Shown: positions 35,297 to 44,077 of the stretch, one piece after another
Position numbering within the stretch: the first letter of the stretch is position 1
Layout: each line of letters opens with the position of its first letter
NCBI RefSeq assembly: GCF_007273535.1
Contig: NZ_RIBP01000004.1
Coordinates: 3,754,602-3,818,601 of the forward strand
Source of the DNA: Niallia circulans
GTDB taxonomy: Bacteria > Bacillota > Bacilli > Bacillales > Cytobacillaceae
Direction of reading: 5' to 3'
Length of the DNA stretch: 64,000 bases
Notes under the pieces: model-generated
What the model was told of the DNA's origin: nothing
The model's input: the letters and a program-made list of their open reading frames with translations, nothing else
The model's database searches: none
Program-made: the position numbers and the translations under genes

Positions 35297-37306
35297 ATGA
35301 ATTTTCCTGACATATTAGCTGGACCGATTTTGCGGAGAACAGAAAAGAAGGAGATATACTGCTGGATTGCATTAAGCAAGTTAATTGATACACGAACAGT
35401 GGTATATGATATCCAACAAACAAATGATAACTTCTCCCTCGAATGTGTTAGCAGCAATTGTGAAACAACAATTGCCAAAATGGGAGAAAACCTCTTTATC
35501 TATTTAATGAAGGCAACACCTAATGAAGAAGCTTTTCCGACAGAGCAGCTTCTTGGATACAATGTTTTCTTTAGCGACAAATCTAAAGAATGGAGCTTGA
35601 CAGACTATCAATTACTAGACAACCATCATCCACTCTCAATTGTTTATGGCAATTTGCCTCTTCCGTCCTTTTTCATAACAGAGACTGAATCTGCCAGCTT
35701 TCTTTACGGATCCTGTCAAAAGCTGCATGGCATCGGCGAGGATGCCCTCACCAAAGGTGACAGTATGCTTGCAGACTGCTGGTCTGATTTAACGAAAAGA
35801 CCTTCCTCCCTTTTTCTGTTAGGCGACCAAATCTACGCAGATGATGTTGCAGACCCAATTGCCCCATTTATACAATTACTTGGTGAAAAGCTGATTGGCA
35901 AAAAAGAAGCTTATAAGGAATTACCCATTTTACTTGGACCAGACTATAACATATCCTTTTCTCAAGTGCATGGTCGTGCAGAAATGATGAAGGAATTATG
36001 CTGCTTTACCTCGACAAAAGCGGCCAACCATCTGATTACATTAGGTGAATATGCAGCAATGTACTTGTTAAGCTGGAGCCCAGCTCTTTGGGAAACAGCA
36101 AAGGAAGCAAATTCATTTTTGACATTTGATGAGCTGATAGCTCGGGATAAATATTATATGGATAAGACGTTAAACACTGACAAAGCATTGGAAACAAGAC
36201 GTAAAGAATATGAAGACCAAGCAAATTCACTGACTAAATTCGCAAATTCTGTCCCCAAAATTCGCAGATTACTGGCAAATCTGCCTGTCTATATGATCTT
36301 TGATGATCATGACATAACAGATGATTGGAATATCTCCATTGATTGGAGGCAAAAGGTTAGCAACGCGCCGCTCGGCAGGCATGTTGTCGCTAATGGATTG
36401 ACTGCATACTGGGCATTTCAAGGTTGGGGCAATGCTCCTGACACCTTTTCTGAACAATTTTTGGCTGCCATTCATGCAAGGATAAAAGGAAGCAGTATCC
36501 AAACACAAGACTATGAATATTGGCTCACGTCTATGTGGTTATTCTCCAATTGGCATTATACGATACCATCCACTCCTGTTACGCTAGTTCTTGATACACG
36601 AACACAGCGCTTCTACCCTGACACAAAAACAAAATTAATTGGTTCCTATCTCAGCAAGCGGACGAAGGGTCCAAACCTTATAAAAAGGGAAGCATGGCAA
36701 AAATTAGAAAAAAGTCTTTATTCATCTAACTGGAAAAAAGGAGAAAAGCTGATACTGCTGTCAGCAACCCCTTTATACGGTGTAGATCTTATCGAATCAT
36801 TTTTAAAAAGAATCGTCCTTCCAATCTCTAACAAAATCCCAAATCTTCAGGAAACACTGGATTTAGAATGGTGGAAATTCAATGGACGTGGATACCATGA
36901 ATTTCATAATTGGCTAGCAAAATGGAATCTCTCTGAATGTATCATTCTATCTGGTGATGCACATATGGCATTTGCGCTTCATTCAGAGGTAGAGCATCCG
37001 TTTCATGGCAGCAGAACGATTCATCAATACACGAGCAGCCCCATCAAAAATGAATCCTTTCGAGGTCTTGCAAGTGTTGCTTTAAAAGGCTCGCTCTTAT
37101 TAGGTAATCAGCTTATCAAAAAAAATGTCACACACCGCTATTGTGATCATGATTTTCTTCTATGTGAAGGTGACCCAACATCTGATTATATTTGGAAGGA
37201 AAGAATTCAACACGAAACACTGGACAGTGGCTTTATCATTAAAACAAATAATAATCTTGGCCTGCTTGAAGTTTCTCCACCTGGCATTACGAATAAGTTT
37301 CTGTAA
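35297..37306 (+). CDS. PhoD-like metallophosphatase without signal peptide
   Basis: A 669-residue member of the PhoD alkaline phosphatase/phosphodiesterase superfamily. Metal-site blocks are FLLGDQIYADD (about residue 175), MIFDDHDITDDWN (about 335) and ILSGDAHMAFA (about 555). Classical PhoD is exported by the Tat route; this protein has no twin-Arg signal and is probably cytosolic. The start ATG at 35297 uses GGTGAT (the 3' half of the SD sequence) 4 bp away; a GTG at 35288 is less likely. It ends exactly where the convergent nadE gene ends. Substrate unknown. Confidence 0.8.
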   Translation: MNFPDILAGPILRRTEKKEIYCWIALSKLIDTRTVVYDIQQTNDNFSLECVSSNCETTIAKMGENLFIYLMKATPNEEAFPTEQLLGYNVFFSDKSKEWSLTDYQLLDNHHPLSIVYGNLPLPSFFITETESASFLYGSCQKLHGIGEDALTKGDSMLADCWSDLTKRPSSLFLLGDQIYADDVADPIAPFIQLLGEKLIGKKEAYKELPILLGPDYNISFSQVHGRAEMMKELCCFTSTKAANHLITLGEYAAMYLLSWSPALWETAKEANSFLTFDELIARDKYYMDKTLNTDKALETRRKEYEDQANSLTKFANSVPKIRRLLANLPVYMIFDDHDITDDWNISIDWRQKVSNAPLGRHVVANGLTAYWAFQGWGNAPDTFSEQFLAAIHARIKGSSIQTQDYEYWLTSMWLFSNWHYTIPSTPVTLVLDTRTQRFYPDTKTKLIGSYLSKRTKGPNLIKREAWQKLEKSLYSSNWKKGEKLILLSATPLYGVDLIESFLKRIVLPISNKIPNLQETLDLEWWKFNGRGYHEFHNWLAKWNLSECIILSGDAHMAFALHSEVEHPFHGSRTIHQYTSSPIKNESFRGLASVALKGSLLLGNQLIKKNVTHRYCDHDFLLCEGDPTSDYIWKERIQHETLDSGFIIKTNNNLGLLEVSPPGITNKFL

Positions 37307-38131
37307 TTATTGCCACTGATCAAACATGGTGACAGGGCTTAAGCGCTTATGCTCTGTCACGATATATCTTGCTTCAATCCGCTCGGCAAATTCAGCATCT
37401 ACTTCTTTTCCTTCCAAGTAATCGTCAATCACTTCATAACGCAAGCCGAGCGCTGTTTCATCGGGAATTTGCGGCTTATTATCCTCTAAATCAGCTGTCG
37501 GTGTTTTTGTATATAAATGTTCCGGACAGCCAAGCAGTTTCAAAATTTGCTTGCCTTGCCGCTTATTTAGCCGATACAGTGGCAAAATATCTGCCGCACC
37601 ATCACCGAATTTAGTAAAAAAGCCTGTCACTGCCTCTGCAGCATGATCTGTCCCCACAACAAGACCGTCTGATGCACCAGCAATATCATACTGAACCTTC
37701 ATTCTTTCCCTCGCTTTCACATTTCCCTTAAGAAAGTCTGCTTTCACTCCCCTTTTAATGGGAACAGACGCAAAGCTTGCATCCACACTTGCTTGAATAT
37801 TAACTGTTATTACCCTTGAAGGCTTAATAAACTCGATAGCATCAAGACAATCCTGTTCATCAAGCTGAACACCGTATGGCAGACGGACTGCAATAAACTC
37901 ATACGTCTGTTCATGCTGCTCCATGTTCAATTCATTGACAACAGTCTGACACATGAAGCCTGCAAGTGTTGAATCCTGTCCGCCAGACAGGCCCAAAACT
38001 AGTGCTTTACATGCCTTATTTCTAGTTAAATACCCCTTTAAAAAATCCACACTTTTTCTAAATTCAATGGCTGGATCTATGTTTGGCTGAACATGAAGCG
38101 TTTCAATAATTTCTCCTTGTAGCTGTCTCAT
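37307..38131 (-). CDS. nadE: NH3-dependent NAD+ synthetase
   Basis: Last step of NAD+ synthesis: amidates deamido-NAD with ATP and ammonia. The 274-residue protein has the N-type ATP pyrophosphatase P-loop SGGQDS (residues 49-54), the [26 protein letters not shown] deamido-NAD block (read in parts) and [16 protein letters not shown]. It lacks a glutaminase domain, as in B. subtilis. It is the last gene of a pncA-pncB-nadD-nadE operon and has no terminator before the convergent PhoD-like gene; the two stop codons abut. Confidence 0.95.
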   Translation of the reverse strand: MRQLQGEIIETLHVQPNIDPAIEFRKSVDFLKGYLTRNKACKALVLGLSGGQDSTLAGFMCQTVVNELNMEQHEQTYEFIAVRLPYGVQLDEQDCLDAIEFIKPSRVITVNIQASVDASFASVPIKRGVKADFLKGNVKARERMKVQYDIAGASDGLVVGTDHAAEAVTGFFTKFGDGAADILPLYRLNKRQGKQILKLLGCPEHLYTKTPTADLEDNKPQIPDETALGLRYEVIDDYLEGKEVDAEFAERIEARYIVTEHKRLSPVTMFDQWQ

Positions 38132-38151
38132 CTTTTCCTCTCCCTACTACT

Positions 38152-38766
38152 CTATTTGTAAAGTTTGTTCTCCTTAATATAACTGTAGCAAGCGTCAGGC
38201 AATAAGTACCGCGGCTCTCCCCCCATTGCCAGTTCCTCACGAATATAGGTGGAGCTTATCTCCATTGCCAGTCCTTTATCAAGGAGATGAAAAGTACTGC
38301 CATCATCATTATTCCTCAATATAGGAGAGTGACTGATTGCCGTTAGCATATCAATGCCATCTCTTGCCATAACAATGAACTTATTTTCGGCAATAAGTTC
38401 TTCCCCCTTCGCCCACTTCCCCTTCCCGATATCCACAAGCAAATCTGCTCCCATAATAAAATAGACATCATCATTAGGATAAACTGCTTTAAAGTGCCGA
38501 AGCGTATTATAGGTGTAAATATTCCACGCCTCTTCCTTCATTTCATACTCATCTGCCGTAAACTTCGGGTTGTTTTCAATTGCTAACTCAAGCATTTTCC
38601 AGCGATGGCTATCATCAACATGAAGCTGTTTATCCCGTCGTTTGCTTGAGCACGGCAGAAAAATCACTTTATCCAGCTTACAGCGGTGCGCAACAGTGCT
38701 TGCCGTCCATAAATGCACATTCGTAACCGGATCAAACGAAGAGCCATATATACCGATTTTCCCCAT
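38152..38766 (-). CDS. nadD: Nicotinate mononucleotide adenylyltransferase, divergent NadD-like
   Basis: A 204-residue nucleotidyltransferase that should turn nicotinate mononucleotide into deamido-NAD. The first motif is GSSFDPVTNVHLW (residues 8-20), where the usual HxGH is TxVH; Thr is tolerated in the superfamily first position but Val for Gly is unusual. The last motif ISSTYIREEL (about 172-181) is normal. ATG 38766 follows AAGGAGGT. It is located between pncB and nadE, so the operon supplies all steps from nicotinamide to NAD. It is probably a second copy next to a housekeeping nadD elsewhere, which is inference. Confidence 0.85.
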   Translation of the reverse strand: MGKIGIYGSSFDPVTNVHLWTASTVAHRCKLDKVIFLPCSSKRRDKQLHVDDSHRWKMLELAIENNPKFTADEYEMKEEAWNIYTYNTLRHFKAVYPNDDVYFIMGADLLVDIGKGKWAKGEELIAENKFIVMARDGIDMLTAISHSPILRNNDDGSTFHLLDKGLAMEISSTYIREELAMGGEPRYLLPDACYSYIKENKLYK

Positions 38767-38772
38767 TTTTGA

Positions 38773-40233
38773 TTACCTCCTTCCCATGCTTTTTTCAACT
38801 TCTTCTTGGACTTCTTTAATAAGCTTCATTTTGTTATTCCAGCATTCCTCGCTAAGATCAACTGGATATTCCTCTGGATTGAGCATGCGTTTATATTCGT
38901 CCCAAAACAGCTTTAGATTATCTGCTGCATACCTTTGAATCTCTTGGAGGGACGGCAATTCATAACAGCTCTTCCCAGCCTTTATTGCTGTCACATGCAA
39001 TTCTTTTGCAGTGTAATCTGTGACGAACTTGCTGATATATGTGTGAACAGGATGAAACATTTTCAGGCGCTCCTGGGTAACATCCTCACTAGCTAGCGCG
39101 AGATAATCCCCTTCTGCATGACCGTTTCCTTTATTAATGATGCGGTACAGTCTTTTTTGACCAGGCGTCGTTACTTTTTCCGGATTAGCAGAGATTTTTA
39201 TCGTATCTGCCATTCCGCCATTATCTTCTTCAATACTGACAAGCTTATATACACCACCAAGTGCAGCTTGATCATAGGCGGTGATCAGCTTTGTACCAAT
39301 ACCCCATACATCAATTCTCGCACCCTCTGCTTTCACATTCATGATGGTATATTCATCTAAGTCATTTGACGCAATTATCTCTGTATTTGTAAAGCCAGCC
39401 TCATCGAGCATTTGTCTTGCTCGTTTTGATAAGTATGCCAAATCACCACTATCCAGTCTTATTGCCTTAAAGTTAATGCGACCGGCAAATTCCTTAGCAA
39501 CCTTGATTGCATTTGGCACGCCTGAGCGTAAAGTGTCATACGTATCGACTAAAAAAACACAATCCTTATGGCTGCTTGCATAGCTCTTGAATGCTTTATA
39601 CTCATCACGATATGCCTGCACAAGCGCATGGGCATGTGTACCTGCAATCGGAATGTCAAAGAGCTTACCTGCTCTTACATTACTGGTTGCAGCAAAACCG
39701 CCGATATAAGCAGCTCTCGTTCCCCACAAAGCGGCATCCAGTTCATGTGCTCTTCTCGTACCAAACTCCATTGCCGTGTTTTCACCAATTACCATCTTAA
39801 TACGAGATGCCTTTGTCGCAATTAAGGTTTGATAGTTTACAATATTGAGGAGAATTGTTTCTAACAGCTGTGCCTCTGCTAATGTTGCCTCAACCCTCAG
39901 TAGTGGTTCATTAGCAAACACGATTTCTCCCTCTCTCACACAATGAATGTCACCAGTAAAGCGAATTCCACTCAGATAACGCAAGAACTCTTCTGAGTAG
40001 CCAACCTCTCGCAAATACTCAATATCCGTTTCTGAAAAATGAAAGCTCTCAATTATGTCCATAACTCGCTCAAGTCCTGCAAAAACAGCGTATCCATTTC
40101 CGAAGGGAAGCTTGCGAAAATACATTTCAAACTCAGCCTTACGTTCATGAACATTGTCCTTCCAGTACGTTTCTACCATGTTAATCTGATATAAGTCTGT
40201 GTGCAGCATCAAGCTGTCATCTGAATATCTCAT
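38773..40233 (-). CDS. pncB: Nicotinate phosphoribosyltransferase
   Basis: Converts nicotinate and PRPP to nicotinate mononucleotide, the entry of the Preiss-Handler salvage route. The 486-residue protein has LHTDLYQINMVETYW at the start, EFGTRRAHELDAALWGTRAAYIGGFAATSN (the phosphoribosyl-site His region, read in parts), GTHAHALVQAY and IRLDSGDLAYLSKRAR. Length and wording fit the Bacillus PncB. Its ATG shares one base with the pncA stop (TAATG), so translation is coupled. The nadD gene starts 6 bp downstream. Confidence 0.95.
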   Translation of the reverse strand: MRYSDDSLMLHTDLYQINMVETYWKDNVHERKAEFEMYFRKLPFGNGYAVFAGLERVMDIIESFHFSETDIEYLREVGYSEEFLRYLSGIRFTGDIHCVREGEIVFANEPLLRVEATLAEAQLLETILLNIVNYQTLIATKASRIKMVIGENTAMEFGTRRAHELDAALWGTRAAYIGGFAATSNVRAGKLFDIPIAGTHAHALVQAYRDEYKAFKSYASSHKDCVFLVDTYDTLRSGVPNAIKVAKEFAGRINFKAIRLDSGDLAYLSKRARQMLDEAGFTNTEIIASNDLDEYTIMNVKAEGARIDVWGIGTKLITAYDQAALGGVYKLVSIEEDNGGMADTIKISANPEKVTTPGQKRLYRIINKGNGHAEGDYLALASEDVTQERLKMFHPVHTYISKFVTDYTAKELHVTAIKAGKSCYELPSLQEIQRYAADNLKLFWDEYKRMLNPEEYPVDLSEECWNNKMKLIKEVQEEVEKSMGRR

Positions 40234-40805
40234 TATTTATCTGCTCCTTTTCCCTGAATAATTTTCGCTCCTAAGACTGTCTTAAAGTGTTCAATTGCCC
40301 ATTCATGCCCCTTTTGGGAGAAGGAGGCAACCGCATCCTCATATATAACGAGGCTAAAGCCTTTATTATATGCATCAACCGCAGTATGAAGCACACATAT
40401 ATCTGTGCATAAGCCGACAAGATGAAGCTCTGTTATCCCTCTTTCTCTTAGCTTCAACTCCAAATCTGTCCCTGCAAAGGCTGAGTATCTTGTTTTATCT
40501 AAATAATAAATATGATTGAACTGGTTATTTCTTTCATAAACCTCCCGCAAACTGCCGAATAAACTTCTGCCTGCTGTGTTCCTTATATTATGAGGTGGAA
40601 ATAATGCATGCTCTGGATGAAGTGTATCCTCCGCTTCATGCACATCCACCGCAAAAACCGTATAATCACCATTTCGAATAAATTTCTCTGTAATAGATGT
40701 AACTTCTTTTTCTATTAATTGCCCTTTCTCACCGCAGGATAACCTTCCGTCAATTGAGGCAAAATCAACAGTATAGTCAATATTTATTAACGCCTTATTC
40801 GCCAT
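40233..40805 (-). CDS. pncA: Nicotinamidase
   Basis: Deamidates nicotinamide to nicotinate. The 190-residue isochorismatase-fold hydrolase has the full catalytic triad: Asp10 (NIDYTVDF), Lys104 (DKTRYSAF) and Cys137 (GLCTDICVLHTA). The metal site is Asp54/His56/His63-66 (VDVHEAEDTLHPEH). The ATG follows AGGGAGGA. It is the first gene of the NAD salvage operon. A 17-bp palindrome 46 bp upstream matches one at the Nudix regulator gene. Confidence 0.93.
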   Translation of the reverse strand: MANKALINIDYTVDFASIDGRLSCGEKGQLIEKEVTSITEKFIRNGDYTVFAVDVHEAEDTLHPEHALFPPHNIRNTAGRSLFGSLREVYERNNQFNHIYYLDKTRYSAFAGTDLELKLRERGITELHLVGLCTDICVLHTAVDAYNKGFSLVIYEDAVASFSQKGHEWAIEHFKTVLGAKIIQGKGADK

Positions 40806-40842
40806 TTATTATTCCTCCCTAATTAATATATTGTGGCTATTA

Positions 40843-40872
40843 ATTTTGTTATTTGTAATTTACAAATTTCAA
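40843..40872 (-). promoter_or_regulatory. Promoter and operator of the NAD salvage operon
   Basis: ATTTGTAATTTACAAAT (40851-40867) is a perfect 17-bp palindrome. It lies in the spacer between TTGAAA (40872-40867) and CAAAAT (40848-40843) on the minus strand (18 bp). A 14-of-17 copy lies before the Nudix gene. Confidence 0.7.
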
Positions 40873-40884
40873 ATTACTTTAGTT

Positions 40885-40922
40885 AAAAAGAAGGAGGAAA
40901 GCTTTTTGTCTTTCCCTTCTTT
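40885..40922 (-). terminator. Terminator of the Nudix regulator gene
   Basis: AAAAGAAGG/GGAAAG and CTTTCC/CTTCTTTT arms form a stem with a small bulge around CTTTTTGT; Ts follow on the minus strand. Confidence 0.65.
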
Positions 40923-40930
40923 TACACCCA

Positions 40931-41728
40931 TTAATGATAAATGGATTCAATAATTTCAAAGTCATTAAAAACATATAGCTGAGATGGTCTGAATGAATTT
41001 CTTTTTGTCTTTTTAGGCGACCCGTCAACGTCGAGTGCTTTTTCAATAAATGGAAGCTTTGGTGCCTTCGTGAAAAAGACCGAATCATTCGAAATCCTTG
41101 GATCATCTCCAACTGTCAGCAGTACCCGCTGCAGTTCTGACAGTGTAAATTCCTTTGGCAAGAAGTTTTTAGCTGCAGTCGTCGTAATCATGTCCCGCTT
41201 TATAAAGCGCAGTCCATCTTTAATGATTTCTTGATGATCAAACGCCAAGTTTAAAGCTGGTATCTCCTCTACATCAAATAACTCCACTTCTGCTGCGTCA
41301 TCATTTGCCTGACGCTTTTTTATATCTTCTTCTGGAACGATTGCATAAAAAGCATTTGATATCATCCAGCCTCTAGGATCTCGTTTAAATTTGTCATATA
41401 CACCAAAATGCAATATATGCAAACCATCCACATTTGTTTCTTCCTTTAATTCTCTTTTGGCTGCCATTAAAGCCGTTTCTTCCTTAAGCGCATCAACAAA
41501 TCCTCCAGGGAGAGCCCATTTTCCACCCTCAATATTTGGATTTCCTTCTTGGTCTGTTTCAGCACGCTTTATAAGCAACAGCTTCAGTGTCATGGATGGC
41601 GGTGCTTTTTCCTCTGTTTTTTCTGATACAATGGTGAAAATGGCAATATCAGCAGTATAGCCGTCAGGCGTTCGGTACTTAGCCGAATCATAATTTGCCA
41701 GTGCTTCTTTTTCTGTTTTATATTTCAT
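40931..41728 (-). CDS. nrtR: Nudix-domain regulator of NAD metabolism, NrtR-like
   Basis: A 265-residue protein made of a Nudix domain (about residues 25-165) and a C-terminal winged helix (about 180-262), the layout of the NrtR repressors that sense ADP-ribose. The Nudix box is GGFVDALKEET...KRELKEETNV: the RE..EE residues are kept, but two extra residues sit before the first conserved Glu. The FLPKEFTLSELQRV segment opens the winged helix, and RPSQLYVF ends it, as in NrtR. The ATG at 41728 follows AGAGGG. The same palindrome-like site occurs before this gene and before pncA. In bacilli NiaR normally has this task. Confidence 0.82.
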   Translation of the reverse strand: MKYKTEKEALANYDSAKYRTPDGYTADIAIFTIVSEKTEEKAPPSMTLKLLLIKRAETDQEGNPNIEGGKWALPGGFVDALKEETALMAAKRELKEETNVDGLHILHFGVYDKFKRDPRGWMISNAFYAIVPEEDIKKRQANDDAAEVELFDVEEIPALNLAFDHQEIIKDGLRFIKRDMITTTAAKNFLPKEFTLSELQRVLLTVGDDPRISNDSVFFTKAPKLPFIEKALDVDGSPKKTKRNSFRPSQLYVFNDFEIIESIYH

Positions 41729-41752
41729 GCTAAACCCTCTTATCAAATAGTA

Positions 41753-41769
41753 ATTTGTAATTCGTAAAT
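41753..41769. promoter_or_regulatory. Operator copy before the Nudix regulator
   Basis: ATTTGTAATTCGTAAAT shares 14 of 17 bases with the perfect palindrome before pncA. It ends 25 bp before the start codon, fitting autoregulation. Confidence 0.65.
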
Positions 41770-41949
41770 TACTTGTTAATAACAATATACCTCCTTTTCC
41801 TTCCAATTGCAAGCCTAAAATTTTAAAATTTCCAGATAAAAAAACGAAAGCCTCCTGTCATACAGACCCTATAATATTGAAGTAATAACAAATAAAGCAT
41901 TTTCATTGCAATAATTTTAGCAATAATATTTTTTTTCAGAATAACTGCT

Positions 41950-41976
41950 TTAATTTATCACCTTCAATGCCGAAAT
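41950..41976 (+). promoter_or_regulatory. Sigma-D promoter of the chemoreceptor gene
   Basis: TTAA (41950-41953), 15 bp, GCCGAAAT (41969-41976); consensus TAAA-N15-GCCGATAT. Two mismatches in total. Motility-type control is normal for chemoreceptors. Confidence 0.75.
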
Positions 41977-42050
41977 AAACCTTAATAAGATAGCAATCAC
42001 CATAAATGGCATTGTGCTATCTTGAAACTAAACTTAAGGAGAAAGCAGCA

Positions 42051-44024
42051 ATGAAAAAATTAAACATCACATGGAATCTAAGGGCAAAGCTTTACACAGC
42101 TTTTGCTATTATTCTTTTAATTCCAACAATAGCAGTGGGCTTCCTTTCCTACAATAGTGCTAAAAATGAACTAGAAAACAGTTTATTAAAAAGTGCCGAA
42201 GAAAATATTAAACTGCTTAATTCAAACATAGACAATACGCTTTCCCCAAAGGTGCATGATGCAGACTTTTTTAGTGATTTACTGACTGCAGACATGTTTA
42301 AAGACGGAGACAAAAATTCACAAGGCATCCAAAAGTTCACCCAATATATCGGATTACATCCTGAAGTACAGAGTATTTATATCGGTACTACAGATGGACG
42401 AATGATTTCTTATCCTGAAACGGATCTGCCAAGTGATTATGACCCTAGAGAAAGACCGTGGTATCAAGGTGGAATGGATAATAATGACGTAGTTGTTACA
42501 AGTCCTTATCAAGATGCAAGCACAGGAGATATGGTTGTTACTGTCACGAAAAAGCTAAATGACGGAAGTGGCGTTATGGCAATTGATATCAATATAAAAA
42601 GACTGGCAGACACAGCTAGTAGTGTGAATATCGGTGATGATGGATATGCCATCTTACTTGATGCACAGCAGCTCTTTATCGTGAATCCAAAAGGCGAAGT
42701 TGGTGCGAAGGCAGAGCAAAGCTATTATAAGGAGCTTTACAAAGCAAACAGCGGGATCATCAACTATACTGCTGACGGCAACGATAGTGTGATGTATTAC
42801 ACGACAAATGAGCTAACAGGCTGGAAAATAGCCGGCACTATGTATTCATCAGAAACAGAGGAAGCGGCTTCACCAATATTAAACACTACCTTCCTTGTGA
42901 TTGCTGTAGCTGTAGTTATCGGTGCGGCAATTGTTATGGTGATAGTAAGATCGATTGTTATCAGAGTGAGAGCACTCCAAAAAACAGCACAGAAAATCAG
43001 CAGTGGTGATTTAACAGAAGATATTAAAACGAATTCGAACGATGAAATCGGCAAACTTGCTTTATCCTTCATTGATATGCAGGCAAGCTTAAGAAGTTTG
43101 TTAGGAACTGTTGAGCATAACGCCGTTCAAGTGGCTGCTTCAGCCGAAGAGCTTAACGCAAGTGCTGTACAGACAAGCGAAGCAACAGAACAAGTGGCTG
43201 AAGCAATTCAAGAGGTTGCAGCAAGTGCTGAAAAACAAACGTCAGGAATGGAAGAAAATATCATTGCATTAAACAGAATTTCGGCAGGGACTGCTTCCAT
43301 TTCTGAAAGCACTACTGCTGTTTCCAACCTGACGAGAGAAACAACCGAAAAAGCGGAAACAGGCGGCCGTTCTGTTAAGCTGACTGTTGACCAAATGAAT
43401 CTTATTCATGAATCAGTACTTGATTCAAACACAGTCATTCACTCCTTGTATGACCGCTCTAAAGAAATCGGGACTATCTTAAACGTCATTACAGCAATAG
43501 CAGAACAGACAAATCTTCTAGCATTAAATGCAGCCATCGAAGCTGCAAGAGCAGGAGAATCTGGCAAAGGTTTTGCCGTTGTTGCTGAAGAAGTCCGGAA
43601 ACTCGCTGAACAGTCCCAAAGCTCAGCAAGTCAGATTTCAGATTTAATTAAAGCCATCCAGCACGATACAGAAAGCACTGTTCAAAAAATGGCTACTGTC
43701 GTTGACAACGTTCAAAGTGGTCTGTCTGTATCAGAGGATGCGATTGAAAAGTTTGATGATATTCTTTCCAGCATGAAGGAAATATCACCAAAAATGACTG
43801 ACGTATCTAACACAATTAAGGAAATGCTTGTAGTCGTTAAGGAAGTAGAAGCTACAGCTTATGATGTGTCAGATATTGCCAAAAGCAATGCAGCCTCATC
43901 AGAAGAGGTCGCTGCATCAACAGAAGAACAGCTTGCAGCAATGGAGGAGATTTCATCATCCTCCCATACACTCTCTGTAATGGCAGATGAGCTACACGAC
44001 ATTATAAAAAAATATAAATATTAA
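42051..44024 (+). CDS. Methyl-accepting chemotaxis protein with dCache sensor
   Basis: A 657-residue chemoreceptor. Order of parts: membrane helix 1 (about residues 12-34), an extracellular double-Cache sensor (about 38-275) with the PRERPWYQ motif of amino-acid-binding dCache domains, helix 2 (about 280-303), HAMP (about 304-358), and a signalling helix bundle with the tip hairpin [20 protein letters not shown] and [26 protein letters not shown] 42051 follows AAGGAG. A sigma-D promoter lies 75 bp upstream. The ligand is probably an amino acid or related amine, from the sensor type only. It is similar to B. subtilis McpB/McpA/TlpA. Confidence 0.93.
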   Translation: MKKLNITWNLRAKLYTAFAIILLIPTIAVGFLSYNSAKNELENSLLKSAEENIKLLNSNIDNTLSPKVHDADFFSDLLTADMFKDGDKNSQGIQKFTQYIGLHPEVQSIYIGTTDGRMISYPETDLPSDYDPRERPWYQGGMDNNDVVVTSPYQDASTGDMVVTVTKKLNDGSGVMAIDINIKRLADTASSVNIGDDGYAILLDAQQLFIVNPKGEVGAKAEQSYYKELYKANSGIINYTADGNDSVMYYTTNELTGWKIAGTMYSSETEEAASPILNTTFLVIAVAVVIGAAIVMVIVRSIVIRVRALQKTAQKISSGDLTEDIKTNSNDEIGKLALSFIDMQASLRSLLGTVEHNAVQVAASAEELNASAVQTSEATEQVAEAIQEVAASAEKQTSGMEENIIALNRISAGTASISESTTAVSNLTRETTEKAETGGRSVKLTVDQMNLIHESVLDSNTVIHSLYDRSKEIGTILNVITAIAEQTNLLALNAAIEAARAGESGKGFAVVAEEVRKLAEQSQSSASQISDLIKAIQHDTESTVQKMATVVDNVQSGLSVSEDAIEKFDDILSSMKEISPKMTDVSNTIKEMLVVVKEVEATAYDVSDIAKSNAASSEEVAASTEEQLAAMEEISSSSHTLSVMADELHDIIKKYKY

Positions 44025-44028
44025 CAAC

Positions 44029-44068
44029 AAAGCCGCCGCAAATTTATAATAAATCTGCGGCGGCTTTT
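44029..44068. terminator. Bidirectional terminator between chemoreceptor and kinase genes
   Basis: AAAGCCGCCGCA (44029-44040) pairs perfectly with TGCGGCGGCTTT (44056-44067); A-rich before, T-rich after. Confidence 0.88.
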
Positions 44069-44077
44069 CATTTATCA

